Assembly: GCA_964420975.1 (NCBI GenBank)
Contig: CAYQVH010000024.1
Coordinates: 1-64,000 of the forward strand
DNA from: Accumulibacter sp964420975
GTDB lineage: Bacteria > Pseudomonadota > Gammaproteobacteria > Burkholderiales > Rhodocyclaceae
DNA length: 64,000 nucleotides
Direction: 5' to 3'
Shown here one piece after another: positions 49,379 through 58,505 of the stretch. Under the pieces are notes generated by a model. That model did not search any database. It was not told the origin of the DNA and saw nothing but the letters and a program-made list of their open reading frames with translations. Within the stretch, counting starts at the first letter, position 1. Every line of letters begins with the position of its first letter. A program made the translations under genes and the position numbers.

Positions 49379-51922
49379 ATGTTGGACCACTTGCGAAAGT
49401 TTGCCGCAGCCTACTGCGTTGCCGTCGGCGGTCTGTTCATGACCTGCCTGTCGTCGTGGAATGTTCGGCAGGAGTTGCAGACCAGCCATCACAAGGAATT
49501 TGAGTGGGCGGCGGGCGATCGTCTTCAGTCTGTGGCGGCGACGGTGGATCAGGGGCTCGATGCGCTGCTCGAGGTCAAAGCCCTGTTTCTGGCGGCGCCG
49601 ACCGTCAACGCGAGCGCTTTCGCGGCGATCGCCGCTTCGATTCTTGAACGGCGCCCCTATATCGACCGCCTATACTGGGTTCCTGAGCAGCAGGCGGCGC
49701 TCATCGCCAGACCGGCGCGCCATCCGACGCACGGGACAGGCGCTGTTGCGCTCGCTGAAGCGGCGACGATTGGCACACCACAGCCCGCGGCGGTCTTCGG
49801 CGCGCGGCAAGGGGCACCCGGCCGGTCGGTGGACGACGCGCTGCAAGTCACCGACGAAATCGTCGCGACCTTGCAGCAGGCTCGGACGCGTGGTCAGCTT
49901 GCGGTCAGCCAGGGGGTCACACAGGAGCGGCCGGGGCACGAACGATTGCTTGTCGTCTATGCAGCGTTGCCGGTAATCGGACGCCCACCCGGGGACCCGA
50001 ACGCGGCGGCGAAACTACTCGGTTTTCTGGTCGGCATGTACAACGTCAATGATCTGGTTCACGTGGCCATCAACGTACTTGAACCCCGCGGGGTCGACGT
50101 GGTGGTGCGTGACGAGTCGGAGAGCGCCGACGGCCAAGTGCTGGTGTACTACGCGAGCCGTCTGCAAAGAGAACCGGCCGTCGTCGCCAACGAGGCTGAG
50201 GGAGGGAACGACGATCAGCCACGCCTGGGTACAACGATTCGGGTCGGCGACCGGCGCTGGTCGATCACTGGCATTGCCACTCAGACCTTTCGTAGTGCCG
50301 AGGCTTTTACCAAGGCACACTGGTCGGTACTGGTCGGTGGCGTCCTGTTTACCGCCCTGATCAGCTTTTACCTGGTACACGGCCGGCGCCAACTCGACAA
50401 GCGAATCCGTTTGACGCAGACGCTCTACGAAAGGGAGGAGTTGTTCAGGCAGCTGGCGGAAACGGTCGACGTCGTTTTCTTTGCCACCAGCGCCGATACG
50501 ACACGGCTCGAATACCTCGGGCCGGCGTTTCGTCAGATTGCCGGACCAGGGGTCCGCTACGACACGACGTCGCCATCTCTACTCTTCGACCTCTTTTCAG
50601 TCGAAGACCGCACCGCTCTCGAGGACGCGCTTGCCGACCTGCGCCAGGAAGGCCGGCGCTTCTCGATCACCCTGCCGGTTTCGTGTAGCGAGCGGGGGCG
50701 GCGCTGGCTTCGGGTGAGCGGCTTTCCGGTTTACGAAACGGCGAACGAGCTGACCCGGATCGTTGGCTTCCTGGAGGATATTACCGAGCACAAACTGGCG
50801 GCCGACGCCTTGAGGGACTCCGAGGCCAAGCTAAGAACGCTGTTCAACCACTCACCGGACCTGATCTTCACCGTTGACCCGGAGGCCAACATCCTGTTCA
50901 CCAACCGACCTTTGCCGTACGCCGTTGGCGGCGGGCGTGATCGGCGATCGGAGCGGATGTTGCCACCGGCGGTGCGTGAACGGTATCTCGACACACTGCG
51001 GCAGGTCTTTGCCAGCGGACACGTCGGCCATTGTCAGTACTCGTCGAACGACGCCACTTGGTGGGAGATCCGCATGGTACCGATTTCCACCGGCGGCGAA
51101 GTGATGGCGGCAATGGTGGTGGTGACCGACATTACGGAGAACCGGAAGCTCCAATGGCAGGCGCTTCGCAGCGCCCGTCTGGCGTCGCTCGGGGTGTTGT
51201 CGGCCGGGATTGCACACGAGATCAGTAATCCCAACCACGCCATTCAGGCCAACGCCTCCGTGCTGGCGCGTATCTGGCACGACGCGTTGCCCATTTTCGA
51301 CGAGTATGCCCAGGAGCAGGGGGAGTTCTTACTCGCCGGTCTGGGTTTCGCCGAGGCGCGCGAGACGATTGCGCGCGGCATGCGCGACATTTCGGATAAC
51401 GCGCGGCGTATCCAGCGAATCGTCACCAACCTGAAACATCTCGGCAAACAGGATCACGGACATATGGACGAAGTCGCCGATATCGGCGAGATCCTGCAAT
51501 CGGTTGTGCGTCTGCTGGACGCGCGCATCCGCAAGCAGACCGATTCCTTGACGTTGACCGTTCCACCGGGGTTGCCGTCGGTAAAAGGTAACGTGCAGCA
51601 GCTGGAGCAGGTGTTTATCAACGTCATCGTCAATGCGCTCGAGTCGTTGCCCGATCGTAGTCGGCGCGTACGCGTGACGGCTGCCAGTGAGGGGGATGGA
51701 GCACGCGTCGTCGTGCGGGTGGAGGACGAGGGGCGAGGGATCAGTGACGAGACGATGGCCAAGATTTGCGACCCGTTCTTTACGACCAAGTCCGAAAGTG
51801 GCGGCACCGGGCTCGGCTTGTCGATTTCGTCGTCGATCATTGAAGGGCACGGCGGGACGCTCAGGTTCGAGTCGCAAAACAATCGTGGAACGACGGTGAG
51901 CATCGAGCTGCCTGCTGGCTAG
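49379..51922 (+). CDS. CHASE/PAS sensor histidine kinase
   Basis: An 847-residue membrane kinase. A short N-terminal helix (about 8-28) and a second (about 318-338) enclose a CHASE-type extracytoplasmic domain (about 40-310, 'ILERRPYIDRLYWVPEQQ' and 'LLGFLVGMYNVNDLVHVAI'). Two PAS domains follow (about 350-460 and 480-600). HisKA has His613 in 'GVLSAGIAHEISNPNHAIQ', and HATPase shows 'FINVIVNALESLP', 'DEGRGISDETM' and 'TKSESGGTGLGLSISSSI'. The HEISNPNH form is typical of kinases paired with NtrC regulators, and one follows 9 nt downstream. No RBS is obvious at the ATG. Confidence 0.93.
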   Translation: MLDHLRKFAAAYCVAVGGLFMTCLSSWNVRQELQTSHHKEFEWAAGDRLQSVAATVDQGLDALLEVKALFLAAPTVNASAFAAIAASILERRPYIDRLYWVPEQQAALIARPARHPTHGTGAVALAEAATIGTPQPAAVFGARQGAPGRSVDDALQVTDEIVATLQQARTRGQLAVSQGVTQERPGHERLLVVYAALPVIGRPPGDPNAAAKLLGFLVGMYNVNDLVHVAINVLEPRGVDVVVRDESESADGQVLVYYASRLQREPAVVANEAEGGNDDQPRLGTTIRVGDRRWSITGIATQTFRSAEAFTKAHWSVLVGGVLFTALISFYLVHGRRQLDKRIRLTQTLYEREELFRQLAETVDVVFFATSADTTRLEYLGPAFRQIAGPGVRYDTTSPSLLFDLFSVEDRTALEDALADLRQEGRRFSITLPVSCSERGRRWLRVSGFPVYETANELTRIVGFLEDITEHKLAADALRDSEAKLRTLFNHSPDLIFTVDPEANILFTNRPLPYAVGGGRDRRSERMLPPAVRERYLDTLRQVFASGHVGHCQYSSNDATWWEIRMVPISTGGEVMAAMVVVTDITENRKLQWQALRSARLASLGVLSAGIAHEISNPNHAIQANASVLARIWHDALPIFDEYAQEQGEFLLAGLGFAEARETIARGMRDISDNARRIQRIVTNLKHLGKQDHGHMDEVADIGEILQSVVRLLDARIRKQTDSLTLTVPPGLPSVKGNVQQLEQVFINVIVNALESLPDRSRRVRVTAASEGDGARVVVRVEDEGRGISDETMAKICDPFFTTKSESGGTGLGLSISSSIIEGHGGTLRFESQNNRGTTVSIELPAG

Positions 51923-51931
51923 GAGGAAAAA

Positions 51932-53359
51932 ATGAAGGATAAAACAACAGGCAGTCAGCCGGTTTATCTCGTCGACGACGATACGGCCGTGCTGAACGCG
52001 TCGGCAGCGGTGCTACGCAGCGCCGGAATAAGTGCGGTGCAGATGGTTGCCGATAGCCGCGACCTGCTGTCGGCACTCGAAAGACAGCCTGCCAGTGTCG
52101 TTCTGCTCGACCTTTTCATGCCACACATCACCGGCGACGCGTTGCTGCCCGAACTGGTTCATTTCTATCCGGAAGTTCCGGTCATTGTCATGACCGCGGC
52201 GCAAGAGATCGAAACCGCGGTTCGCAGCATGAAGGAGGGGGCTTTCGACTACTTGGTCAAGCCGGTCGAGGAAAGCCGTTTGGTGGCGAGCGTCCGGCAT
52301 GCCCTCGAAGTTCAATCGCTCCGGCGGCAGATGGGCGTTCTGAAGCACTACCTGTTGTCCGATTGCCTGCAGAACAATGAAGCGTTTGCCGGCATCGTCA
52401 CCAACAGTCGCAAGATGCGATCACTGTTTCAGTACCTCGAGGCGGTCGCGGTCTCCACCGAGCCGGTCCTGATCAGCGGTGAAACCGGCGCCGGCAAGGA
52501 GATGTTTGCCCATGCCTTGCACAAGCTGAGCGGCCTCTCGGGACAGTTTGTGCAGGTCAACGTCGCGGGTCTCGACGATACCCTGTTCTCGGACACGCTC
52601 TTTGGTCACAAGAAGGGGGCATTTACGGGGGCCGATCAGGCTAGAGCCGGGCTGATTGCGCAGGCGGCGGGGGGGACGCTTTTCCTCGACGAGATCGGTG
52701 ACCTGTCGATGGCCTCGCAGGTCAAGCTGCTGCGGCTACTGCAGGAGCACATGTACTTTCCATTGGGATCCGACGTCGCACGCCCGAGCGACGCCCGCGT
52801 GGTCTGTGCCACCAACTGCAATCTAGCTCAGATGATGCGCCAGAACCAGTTCCGTTCTGACCTCTATTTTCGTCTCTCGGTGCACCAGATCGAAGTCCCT
52901 CCGCTGCGCCAGCACAAGGAAGATATTCCCTTGCTCCTGCAACACTTTCTTGACGAGGCGGCGACTTCGATCAACAAGCCGGCGCCCGAGCCTTCCAACG
53001 AGTTGATCACCTTGCTGTCGAACTACCACTTTCCGGGCAATGTACGCGAACTGCGAGCAATGGTCTTCAACGCCATGGCACTGCACCGAGGCGGTTCGGT
53101 GTTGGCGATGGAGAGCTTTCGTCTGGCGATACAGAAGCAGCAAAAAGCGGGGCCAGAACAAGCGTCCAACGGATCCGAGGGTGATCTGCCGGTGTTGATT
53201 CCGGGACGCTTCCCAACTCTGGATGAAGTCGAGGAGGCGTTGATCGACGAAGCGCTGCGGCGCGCAAAAGGCAATCAAGGAGTCGCGGCGACACTACTCG
53301 GGCTATCTCGACCCGCGCTCAATCGGCGACTCGCGCGCCGCGTTCCTTCTCCAGAGTGA
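51932..53359 (+). CDS. Sigma-54-dependent response regulator (NtrC type)
   Basis: A 475-residue regulator. The receiver has the phospho-acceptor Asp60 (VVLLDLFMPH) and Lys in 'DYLVKPVEE'. The AAA+ domain has Walker A 'GETGAGKEMFAHALH', the sigma-54-contacting GAFTGA loop ('GHKKGAFTGADQA') and 'GGTLFLDEIGDL'. The C-terminal Fis-type HTH is 'IDEALRRAKGNQGVAATLLGLSRPALNRRL'. AGGAGG lies before the ATG. The GAFTGA motif is intact, so it should activate sigma-54 promoters. Targets are unknown; the nearest downstream genes are the phosphate block. Confidence 0.95.
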   Translation: MKDKTTGSQPVYLVDDDTAVLNASAAVLRSAGISAVQMVADSRDLLSALERQPASVVLLDLFMPHITGDALLPELVHFYPEVPVIVMTAAQEIETAVRSMKEGAFDYLVKPVEESRLVASVRHALEVQSLRRQMGVLKHYLLSDCLQNNEAFAGIVTNSRKMRSLFQYLEAVAVSTEPVLISGETGAGKEMFAHALHKLSGLSGQFVQVNVAGLDDTLFSDTLFGHKKGAFTGADQARAGLIAQAAGGTLFLDEIGDLSMASQVKLLRLLQEHMYFPLGSDVARPSDARVVCATNCNLAQMMRQNQFRSDLYFRLSVHQIEVPPLRQHKEDIPLLLQHFLDEAATSINKPAPEPSNELITLLSNYHFPGNVRELRAMVFNAMALHRGGSVLAMESFRLAIQKQQKAGPEQASNGSEGDLPVLIPGRFPTLDEVEEALIDEALRRAKGNQGVAATLLGLSRPALNRRLARRVPSPE

Positions 53360-53443
53360 TGATGCCGGCAGCAGTCGCCAGCGGCTCCGCAACGCTTTGT
53401 ACGGGCCGGACACGCGATCAACGCTTGTCGGGCGCTACGAGGA

Positions 53444-53453
53444 GGGGTGTAAC
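53444..53453 (-). repeat. GTTACACCCC motif, inverted copy
   Basis: GGGGTGTAAC is the reverse complement of the GTTACACCCC motif seen at 53556 and 55986. It lies on the opposite strand 102 bp before the 53556 copy, flanking the AT-rich patch upstream of pit. Confidence 0.5.
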
Positions 53454-53548
53454 GTTTGGCGCTTGTGAACGGTTTTGCGAACAGGGCGCAACTATCTAAA
53501 TTAATTCGTAAATTCATATGATTGTCGAGGTTTGACGGAACGCCCTGT

Positions 53549-53565
53549 GCGTTTTGTTACACCCC
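53549..53565 (+). repeat. GCGTTYTGTTACACCCC motif, copy upstream of pit
   Basis: GCGTTTTGTTACACCCC matches 55979-55995 at 16 of 17 positions. Such long identity in otherwise unrelated non-coding DNA suggests a protein-binding site or a short dispersed repeat. A degenerate version, GTCACACCCC followed by TGTAAC, lies at 55865-55881. Confidence 0.55.
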
Positions 53566-53966
53566 TTCTAGTCCTCGCGATCGACGCTCATCACCCTTCA
53601 GTCCCCTACTCAGGCGGGACTCCTTTCCCCCAGTTGTCTCTGGCACAAAAAATGCTTTCGTCAAGCGACCCGCGGCGCTCGGTGTTCGTTTTGGGGGGGC
53701 GACAACGCTGATCCGTTCGTGGCAAGCGCTTCGGGTGGCGAGGTGCGAGCGAACCACCCAAGCGATCCATTGGATAGGCGAATCGGGGGCGAGTCTACGT
53801 AATGCCTTGAGGATGAGTACCACACGGGGAGGGTCGGGGAGAACAAGGAAGAGACAGCACGATCAGCTTTTGAGCCAGTCCGCTGCTGGCCGCCGCAGTG
53901 CGTGTTGGGCGGACGGGGACGCGTAGGCAGTAACGCCATATCTCACGACAATTACAGGGCCGTTTC

Positions 53967-55007
53967 ATGAGTACACTTTTGATTCTGACGATTGCGACGG
54001 TCGCCATCGTCATCTTTTTTGACTACACCAACGGCTTCCACGATGCCGCCAACATCGTGGCGACGATCATCGCTTCGCGAGCGATGACGCCCGTGCAGGC
54101 GGTAATCATCGTCGGCACTTTCGAGTTTCTGGGTCCGTTGCTGGGCGGCACGGCCGTTGCGAACACGATCGGCAAGTTCGTGACCCTTGGCGACGTCCAG
54201 GCCGTGTTGTCGCTGGCGATTCTGATGAGCGGGCTGGTCGGAGCGATCGTCTGGAACCTGGCTACCTGGTACTTCGGTATTCCCTCGTCGTCGTCGCACG
54301 CGCTGGTCGGCGGGTTGATCGGCGCGGTGGTCGTTTCCGCTGGTCCGGACAACGTCGTCTGGGGATTTTCGCAGCTTATGCACGGCCAGATGACAGGCAT
54401 CATGAAGGTGCTGGCCGCGCTGGTCCTGTCGCCGCTGATCGGCTTCTGGGTGGGCTTTGGCATGTTGCGGCTGATGGAAGCCTTGCTTTTCACCGCCAAA
54501 CCGTCTGCCAACACGGGCCTTCGCTACGCGCAGTTCCTCACCGCTGCCGGCTTGGCCTTTTCCCACGGCGCCAACGATGCACAGAAGAGCATGGGCATGG
54601 TAACGCTGGCGCTGCTGCTCGGCGGCTATATTACGACGTTCGAGGTTCCGTTCTGGGTGGTGCTTGCCTGCGCCACGGCCATCACTCTCGGCATTCTGTC
54701 TGGGGGCTGGCGCATCGTGCGCACGCTGGGCTTCTCCATCTACCGAGTGCGTCCGATCCATGCGTTCAGCTCACAGGCGACGTCGGCCCTGGTCATCCTC
54801 ACGGCGTCCCTGATTGGTGCCCCGGTGTCGACGACGCACGTCGTGTCGACCTCGATCATGGGAATCGGTTCTGCCGATCGGCCAAAAGCCGTGCGCTGGA
54901 AGAAAGCCAAGGACATCGGGATCACCTGGTTGATCACCATTCCCGGGTCCGCCCTGGTTGCCATTCAAACGTTCGCCATTGTCAATCTCTTTCTTGGAAA
55001 GGTCTAA
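53967..55007 (+). CDS. pit: Low-affinity inorganic phosphate transporter Pit
   Basis: A 346-residue PiT-family symporter with about ten membrane segments. The duplicated signature is visible: 'DYTNGFHDAANIVATIIASRAMTP' in the N-terminal half and 'AFSHGANDAQKSMGMVTLALL' in the second, plus 'GAPVSTTHVVSTSIMG'. It carries metal-phosphate with protons and can run in reverse. It is immediately followed by a DUF47/PhoU-like gene (2 nt gap), the standard pairing. In polyphosphate-accumulating bacteria Pit is a main phosphate route (established for Accumulibacter-type organisms; the organism here is inferred). Confidence 0.95.
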   Translation: MSTLLILTIATVAIVIFFDYTNGFHDAANIVATIIASRAMTPVQAVIIVGTFEFLGPLLGGTAVANTIGKFVTLGDVQAVLSLAILMSGLVGAIVWNLATWYFGIPSSSSHALVGGLIGAVVVSAGPDNVVWGFSQLMHGQMTGIMKVLAALVLSPLIGFWVGFGMLRLMEALLFTAKPSANTGLRYAQFLTAAGLAFSHGANDAQKSMGMVTLALLLGGYITTFEVPFWVVLACATAITLGILSGGWRIVRTLGFSIYRVRPIHAFSSQATSALVILTASLIGAPVSTTHVVSTSIMGIGSADRPKAVRWKKAKDIGITWLITIPGSALVAIQTFAIVNLFLGKV

Positions 55008-55009
55008 TC

Positions 55010-55666
55010 ATGTACGACGCCAACGTTGTTGCTCCTTCCCTGACCCGTCGAATTCTTCACCGGGTTTTTCCGAAAGTTCCCAACTTTTTCGCCTTGCTGG
55101 CTGAACAGAGCGCCCACGTTGCGGCGAGTGCCCGCCTGCTCGCCGAGTACATGGGTGCCGACAACTCTGCAGTGGCGACGAAGATCGTCGAGGCGGAGTA
55201 CGAAGGCGATCGCCTCAAGGTGCGCAACCTGACGCTTCTGAACGAAGCGTTCTCGACGCCGATCGACCGGGAGGATCTGCATCGGGCGATCATCAATCTC
55301 GACGAGATCGTCAACAACTGCAAGTCGATTGTCGTCGAAATGGACAGCTCCGTTCTTGCCCTGAAGCCCGACAAGCACTGCCTGGAGATGGCCGTGTGTC
55401 TCAAGGAGGGCGTCGAAGCCGTTGCCGCAGGCTATGGCCGCCTCGGCACGGATCCAAAGCTGGGGCGCCAGGACGCGGAGAAAGCCGACAAGGCGGTTCG
55501 CAATCTGACGCGGACGCACCGGCGGGCGCTCTCCGAGCTGTTTCAGGAAAACGATTTTCACAACATTTTCCGGCGCAAGGAGATCTACAGTGAGCTGCGT
55601 GGTGCCGGCGATCGTCTAAACGTCTGCAACAGCACGCTGCTGGATATCGTCGTCAAGCTCTGCTGA
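55010..55666 (+). CDS. DUF47/PhoU-like protein, Pit partner
   Basis: A 218-residue all-helical DUF47 protein. The diagnostic 'TKIVEAEYEGDRLKVRNLTLLNEAFSTPIDREDLHRAIINLDEIVNNCKSI' contains the E-E-D metal-cluster type motif shared with PhoU, and 'IYSELRGAGDRLNVCNSTLLDIVVKL' ends the second repeat. It lies 2 nt after pit and is probably coupled to it. It is expected to tune Pit activity, as proposed for other pit-linked DUF47 proteins; the mechanism is not established. Confidence 0.92.
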   Translation: MYDANVVAPSLTRRILHRVFPKVPNFFALLAEQSAHVAASARLLAEYMGADNSAVATKIVEAEYEGDRLKVRNLTLLNEAFSTPIDREDLHRAIINLDEIVNNCKSIVVEMDSSVLALKPDKHCLEMAVCLKEGVEAVAAGYGRLGTDPKLGRQDAEKADKAVRNLTRTHRRALSELFQENDFHNIFRRKEIYSELRGAGDRLNVCNSTLLDIVVKLC

Positions 55667-56199
55667 ACTTTTCTTCCGGGACTCCTTGCAGCCGCGTCGG
55701 ACAGGCCCGGCGGGCTGCTCGGCCGCTGGCGGGTCCCCGGCGTGCTCGACGAGAAACCATCCCGGACGTCGTGAGGTGTCCGTACGCCGCGATCGCCCGT
55801 GCATCGCCTTTACGAAGGCGTTGGGACGTTTGGTTAACGCTCGTCCCCGTGGCTCTTCTTTCTCGTCACACCCCCTGTAACGCCACGCAATCTTTGTTCG
55901 GCACCGGCTCTTGCCCGGAAGGGATTGAATCAGAAAGGGGATGTCGCATCAAGCGGGGTCGCGGCAAGTCACCGGGTCGCGTTCTGTTACACCCCAACCG
56001 CGAGTTGTGCGTTTGACCAAGGGTGGCGCAAGGGATTGACGCCAAGCAATAACCCGTGTTGCGCAGCGGCTGGCACGAATACTGCTGTCCGGGTTCTGGC
56101 GGAGCAGGCCTCGCGGCGACTTCGCCGGGTGCCAGAGCGACTGGTGTCGCGGGTGGACTGGCCAACCGAGGGCAACGCGTTGGAGAGAGGAGAGTCCAG
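55667..56199. other. Intergenic region between the two PhoU-like genes
   Basis: About 530 bp with no supported gene. It holds a degenerate GTCACACCCC-N1-TGTAAC element (55865-55881) and the GCGTTCTGTTACACCCC copy (55979-55995), about 200 bp before the second PhoU-like start. A small hairpin (tcgccttta/cgaaggcg) lies near 55806-55821. Confidence 0.45.
55979..55995 (+). repeat. GCGTTYTGTTACACCCC motif, copy between PhoU-like genes
   Basis: GCGTTCTGTTACACCCC, differing by one base from 53549-53565. Same orientation, about 205 bp ahead of the PhoU-like gene at 56200. Confidence 0.55.
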
Positions 56200-56868
56200 T
56201 TGGAAACGCAGGTCGTGGGGTCAGGCGGATCGCGAACAGCGAGAGCGAAGCGATGGAGTTTGTCAGGCTATCTCGAAGCGATCGCCGGAACGACGGCGAT
56301 CTTCAACGACGCCGTCGCTGCTTATCTCGCCAGTGGCCCGGAAGCGGGCTGTTGGCGGCATGCCCGCCAGATTTGTGAGCGGCTGGGCTCACTGGATCAG
56401 ATCCGGCAGCGGGTCGATGGCGAGGGGCTGAGTAAAGAGGTTCCCGACGTGTGGATGGCGGCAGAAAAACAGTTGCCGGGCCTCCATCGCTTGCTGCAGG
56501 ACATGAAGCGCCAAGTGACCGGTTTCGCGATCGAGGCCGGTTTTACCGGTCCGGATCGTCGTGTGCCGTCGGCGCTGGTACCGGATATTCAGGCCCTTAG
56601 TGATGAAGTGTGTGCGGCGGTGAACGCCCTGCTCAAGCGTTATCGGTCCGGAGGCCTTGCTCAGGAGTCGGGGGACGACGACGACGGGATGAGCGTCGGC
56701 TGGCACGAAAGTCGCGCTGACCGCCTGTCGACCTGCCTGATCAAACGGATTCTTGCCGATGAGCAACTGGCGGTCGAAAGCAAGTTGCCGTTGACGCAGC
56801 TGGTCGAAGAGATTGACCGTGTCGCCGACTACGCGCAGAGTGTCGCCAGTCAGCTGACCGTCAACTAG
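56200..56868 (+). CDS. Second PhoU/DUF47-like protein
   Basis: A 222-residue, mostly helical protein. The C-terminal half has the DUF47/PhoU-like layout ('ADRLSTCLIKRILADEQLAVESKLPLTQLVEEIDRVADYAQSVASQL'). The N-terminal half ('GYLEAIAGTTAIFNDAVAAYL...QIRQRVDGEGLSKEVPDVWMAAEKQLPGLHRLLQDM') is a diverged first repeat. The start is proposed at TTG 56200, because GAGGAGAG precedes it and upstream codons are not protein-like. It is separate from pit/DUF47 by about 530 bp. Probable role in phosphate signalling or transport control; inferred. Confidence 0.7.
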   Translation: METQVVGSGGSRTARAKRWSLSGYLEAIAGTTAIFNDAVAAYLASGPEAGCWRHARQICERLGSLDQIRQRVDGEGLSKEVPDVWMAAEKQLPGLHRLLQDMKRQVTGFAIEAGFTGPDRRVPSALVPDIQALSDEVCAAVNALLKRYRSGGLAQESGDDDDGMSVGWHESRADRLSTCLIKRILADEQLAVESKLPLTQLVEEIDRVADYAQSVASQLTVN

Positions 56869-56954
56869 GCAGTATTCACGCCTACTTCTTCTGCGCTGAG
56901 CTTGGTCGGTGCCAAGCGTCGAGAACGCGAGTGGATGGAGAGGGGAAGAACAGG

Positions 56955-57461
56955 ATGTTTCACCACCTACTCGTGCCGACCGACGGCAGCCAGCTTTCGC
57001 GTGACACCGCGAGGCGAGCAGTGGCCTTCGCCAAATCTGTGCAGTCCCGGATTACCGCCTTCTACGCACGCTCGATGGCCCCCTCCGAGAACTACGGGGA
57101 CCTTGTAGACACGGCCACGCGACAGCGCCTCGCGATCCGTTCGGAGGAAACGTCCAAAACGTATCTGGGCTTCATCCATAAACTATGCAAGGAAGCCGGA
57201 GTCGACTGCCAGACCATTTCGGTGCGTAGCGACACACCGTGGGAGGCCATCGTCGCTGCCGCCGAGAGCTATCGCTGTGACCTGATCTTCCTGTCCAAAC
57301 ACGGCCGCGGCGGCCTGTCGTCGCTGTTGCTCGGCAGCGAGACCTACCGCGTGTTGACGCATTCTCGTATTCCAGTACTGGTTTGTTGTCCGCCGGAAAG
57401 CGAACCGCGTCGACGCAAGTTGAAAGCGAAACGCCGTGATCGCGCGGACAAGAAGCCGTAG
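56955..57461 (+). CDS. Universal stress protein (UspA family)
   Basis: A 168-residue single Usp domain: 'MFHHLLVPTDGSQLSRDTARRAVAFAKS' at the N-terminus and the ATP-binding-type G-2x-G-9x-G(S/T) region 'LSKHGRGGLSSLLLGSETYRVLTHSRIPVLV'. A basic tail (RRRKLKAKRRDRADKKP) is extra. The start MFHHLLVPTDG fits the family; an in-frame GTG 24 nt upstream is less likely. It is close behind the PhoU-like gene and may be stress- or starvation-regulated. Confidence 0.9.
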   Translation: MFHHLLVPTDGSQLSRDTARRAVAFAKSVQSRITAFYARSMAPSENYGDLVDTATRQRLAIRSEETSKTYLGFIHKLCKEAGVDCQTISVRSDTPWEAIVAAAESYRCDLIFLSKHGRGGLSSLLLGSETYRVLTHSRIPVLVCCPPESEPRRRKLKAKRRDRADKKP

Positions 57462-57549
57462 GCAGAAGCCGGTCGTCCTCGAGGCGCGTGTGAACGCCCG
57501 TGCCGGGTTCGTGTAACGACTCTCCCGCGCCCTGGTGTATGCTTTCACG

Positions 57550-58167
57550 ATGACCCCCGTTTACTGGCCACAGGCCGTGGCCGTTCTGGCGGCGAGTGAC
57601 CCGGTGCTGGCCGCTTTGATCGAGCAGTTTCCAGATTCTGCGCTACGTTCGCGTGGCGAACCGTTCGCCACCTTGATGCGTTCGATCGTTGGCCAGCAGA
57701 TCTCGGTCAGGGCGGCGGATAGCGTCTGGTCGCGGGTGGTCAAGCTGCTTTCGCAGCTAACACCGGCCAGTGTCCTGGACTGCGGCCACGAGTCCTTGCG
57801 GGCGTGCGGACTCTCCACGCGCAAGGTCGAATATGTCACCGATCTGGCGCGACACTTCGTCGACGGTCAGATTCATGTCAACGACTGGGCGTTGATGAGC
57901 GATGCGCAGATCATCGCTGAGCTCACGGCGGTTCGTGGTATCGGCGTGTGGACTGCTGAAATGTTCCTCATCTTTAATCAGTTGCGTCCAGACGTCTGGC
58001 CACTGGACGACATCGGCCTGCAGAAGGCGGTTGCCATCCACTACTTCGCCGGCGAGCGACCGGGCCGGAGACTCCTCGCCGAGCAGGGTGAGCGCTGGCG
58101 TCCCTGGCGTTCGGTCGCGACTTGGTATCTTTGGCGTAGCCTGGATCCTCTGCCGGTCGACTATTGA
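57550..58167 (+). CDS. DNA-3-methyladenine glycosylase II (AlkA-like)
   Basis: A 205-residue HhH-GPD base-excision glycosylase. Helix-hairpin-helix: 'IIAELTAVRGIGVWTAEMFLIF'; catalytic Asp in 'WPLDDIGLQKAVAIHYF'. Also 'FATLMRSIVGQQISVRAADSVWSRV', typical of the compact AlkA/MAG type without the N-terminal AlkA domain. It excises alkylated purines. ATG 57550 gives MTPVYWPQA; a second in-frame start 15 nt earlier is possible. No strong RBS at either. Confidence 0.92.
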   Translation: MTPVYWPQAVAVLAASDPVLAALIEQFPDSALRSRGEPFATLMRSIVGQQISVRAADSVWSRVVKLLSQLTPASVLDCGHESLRACGLSTRKVEYVTDLARHFVDGQIHVNDWALMSDAQIIAELTAVRGIGVWTAEMFLIFNQLRPDVWPLDDIGLQKAVAIHYFAGERPGRRLLAEQGERWRPWRSVATWYLWRSLDPLPVDY

Positions 58168-58505
58168 AGGTTGGTCGTCGCCGTCGGTGCAGACAAGGCC
58201 CTGCCGGGACACGCGGCGGTAGACCAGGCGCCGCCCGCCAAGCGGGAGGCGCGGAGGCCTACCGGGAGGGATTCCCAGCGGCCCGGACACCGGCACGCGG
58301 GTGATTGCGAGCCAATCGTCAAATCGTCGCCGTGCGTTTGGGCCCGTGAAGATTGCTGTAGAATGACACGCTTTTGTCTGCACGCGGCTTGGGGAACCCC
58401 GTATCGCTTGCCACGCCGCTCTCCGAGGTTGTCGAGACCAAGGGGTAGTCCGTGACCGGCGGGCTTTAGGGGAGCCGGTGTTTGCTCGTTTGACAAGGAC
58501 CGTTA
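58168..58505 (+). promoter_or_regulatory. tig upstream region with candidate promoter
   Basis: No gene seen. A sigma-70-like TAGAAT at 58359-58364, with TTGGGC at 58338-58343 (15-bp spacer), is the best promoter candidate and would give a leader of about 135 nt. No clear CIRCE or sigma-32-type box was recognised, though tig-clpPX-lon is often heat-inducible. Confidence 0.4.

Larger units (their letters stand above)
53360..53966. other. Long intergenic region before pit
   Basis: About 600 bp with no convincing gene. It contains an AT-rich patch (about 53493-53520, with AATTAATTCGTAAATTC) and two oppositely oriented copies of GTTACACCCC (see repeat entries). The open frame at 53522-53926 has no RBS or protein-like content. 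The pit promoter and its control sites probably lie here. Confidence 0.5.

Noticed and set aside
53522..53926. 134-codon plus-strand open frame upstream of pit
   Set aside because: No RBS, improbable composition, and it begins on the GTTACACCCC motif region that I interpret as regulatory.
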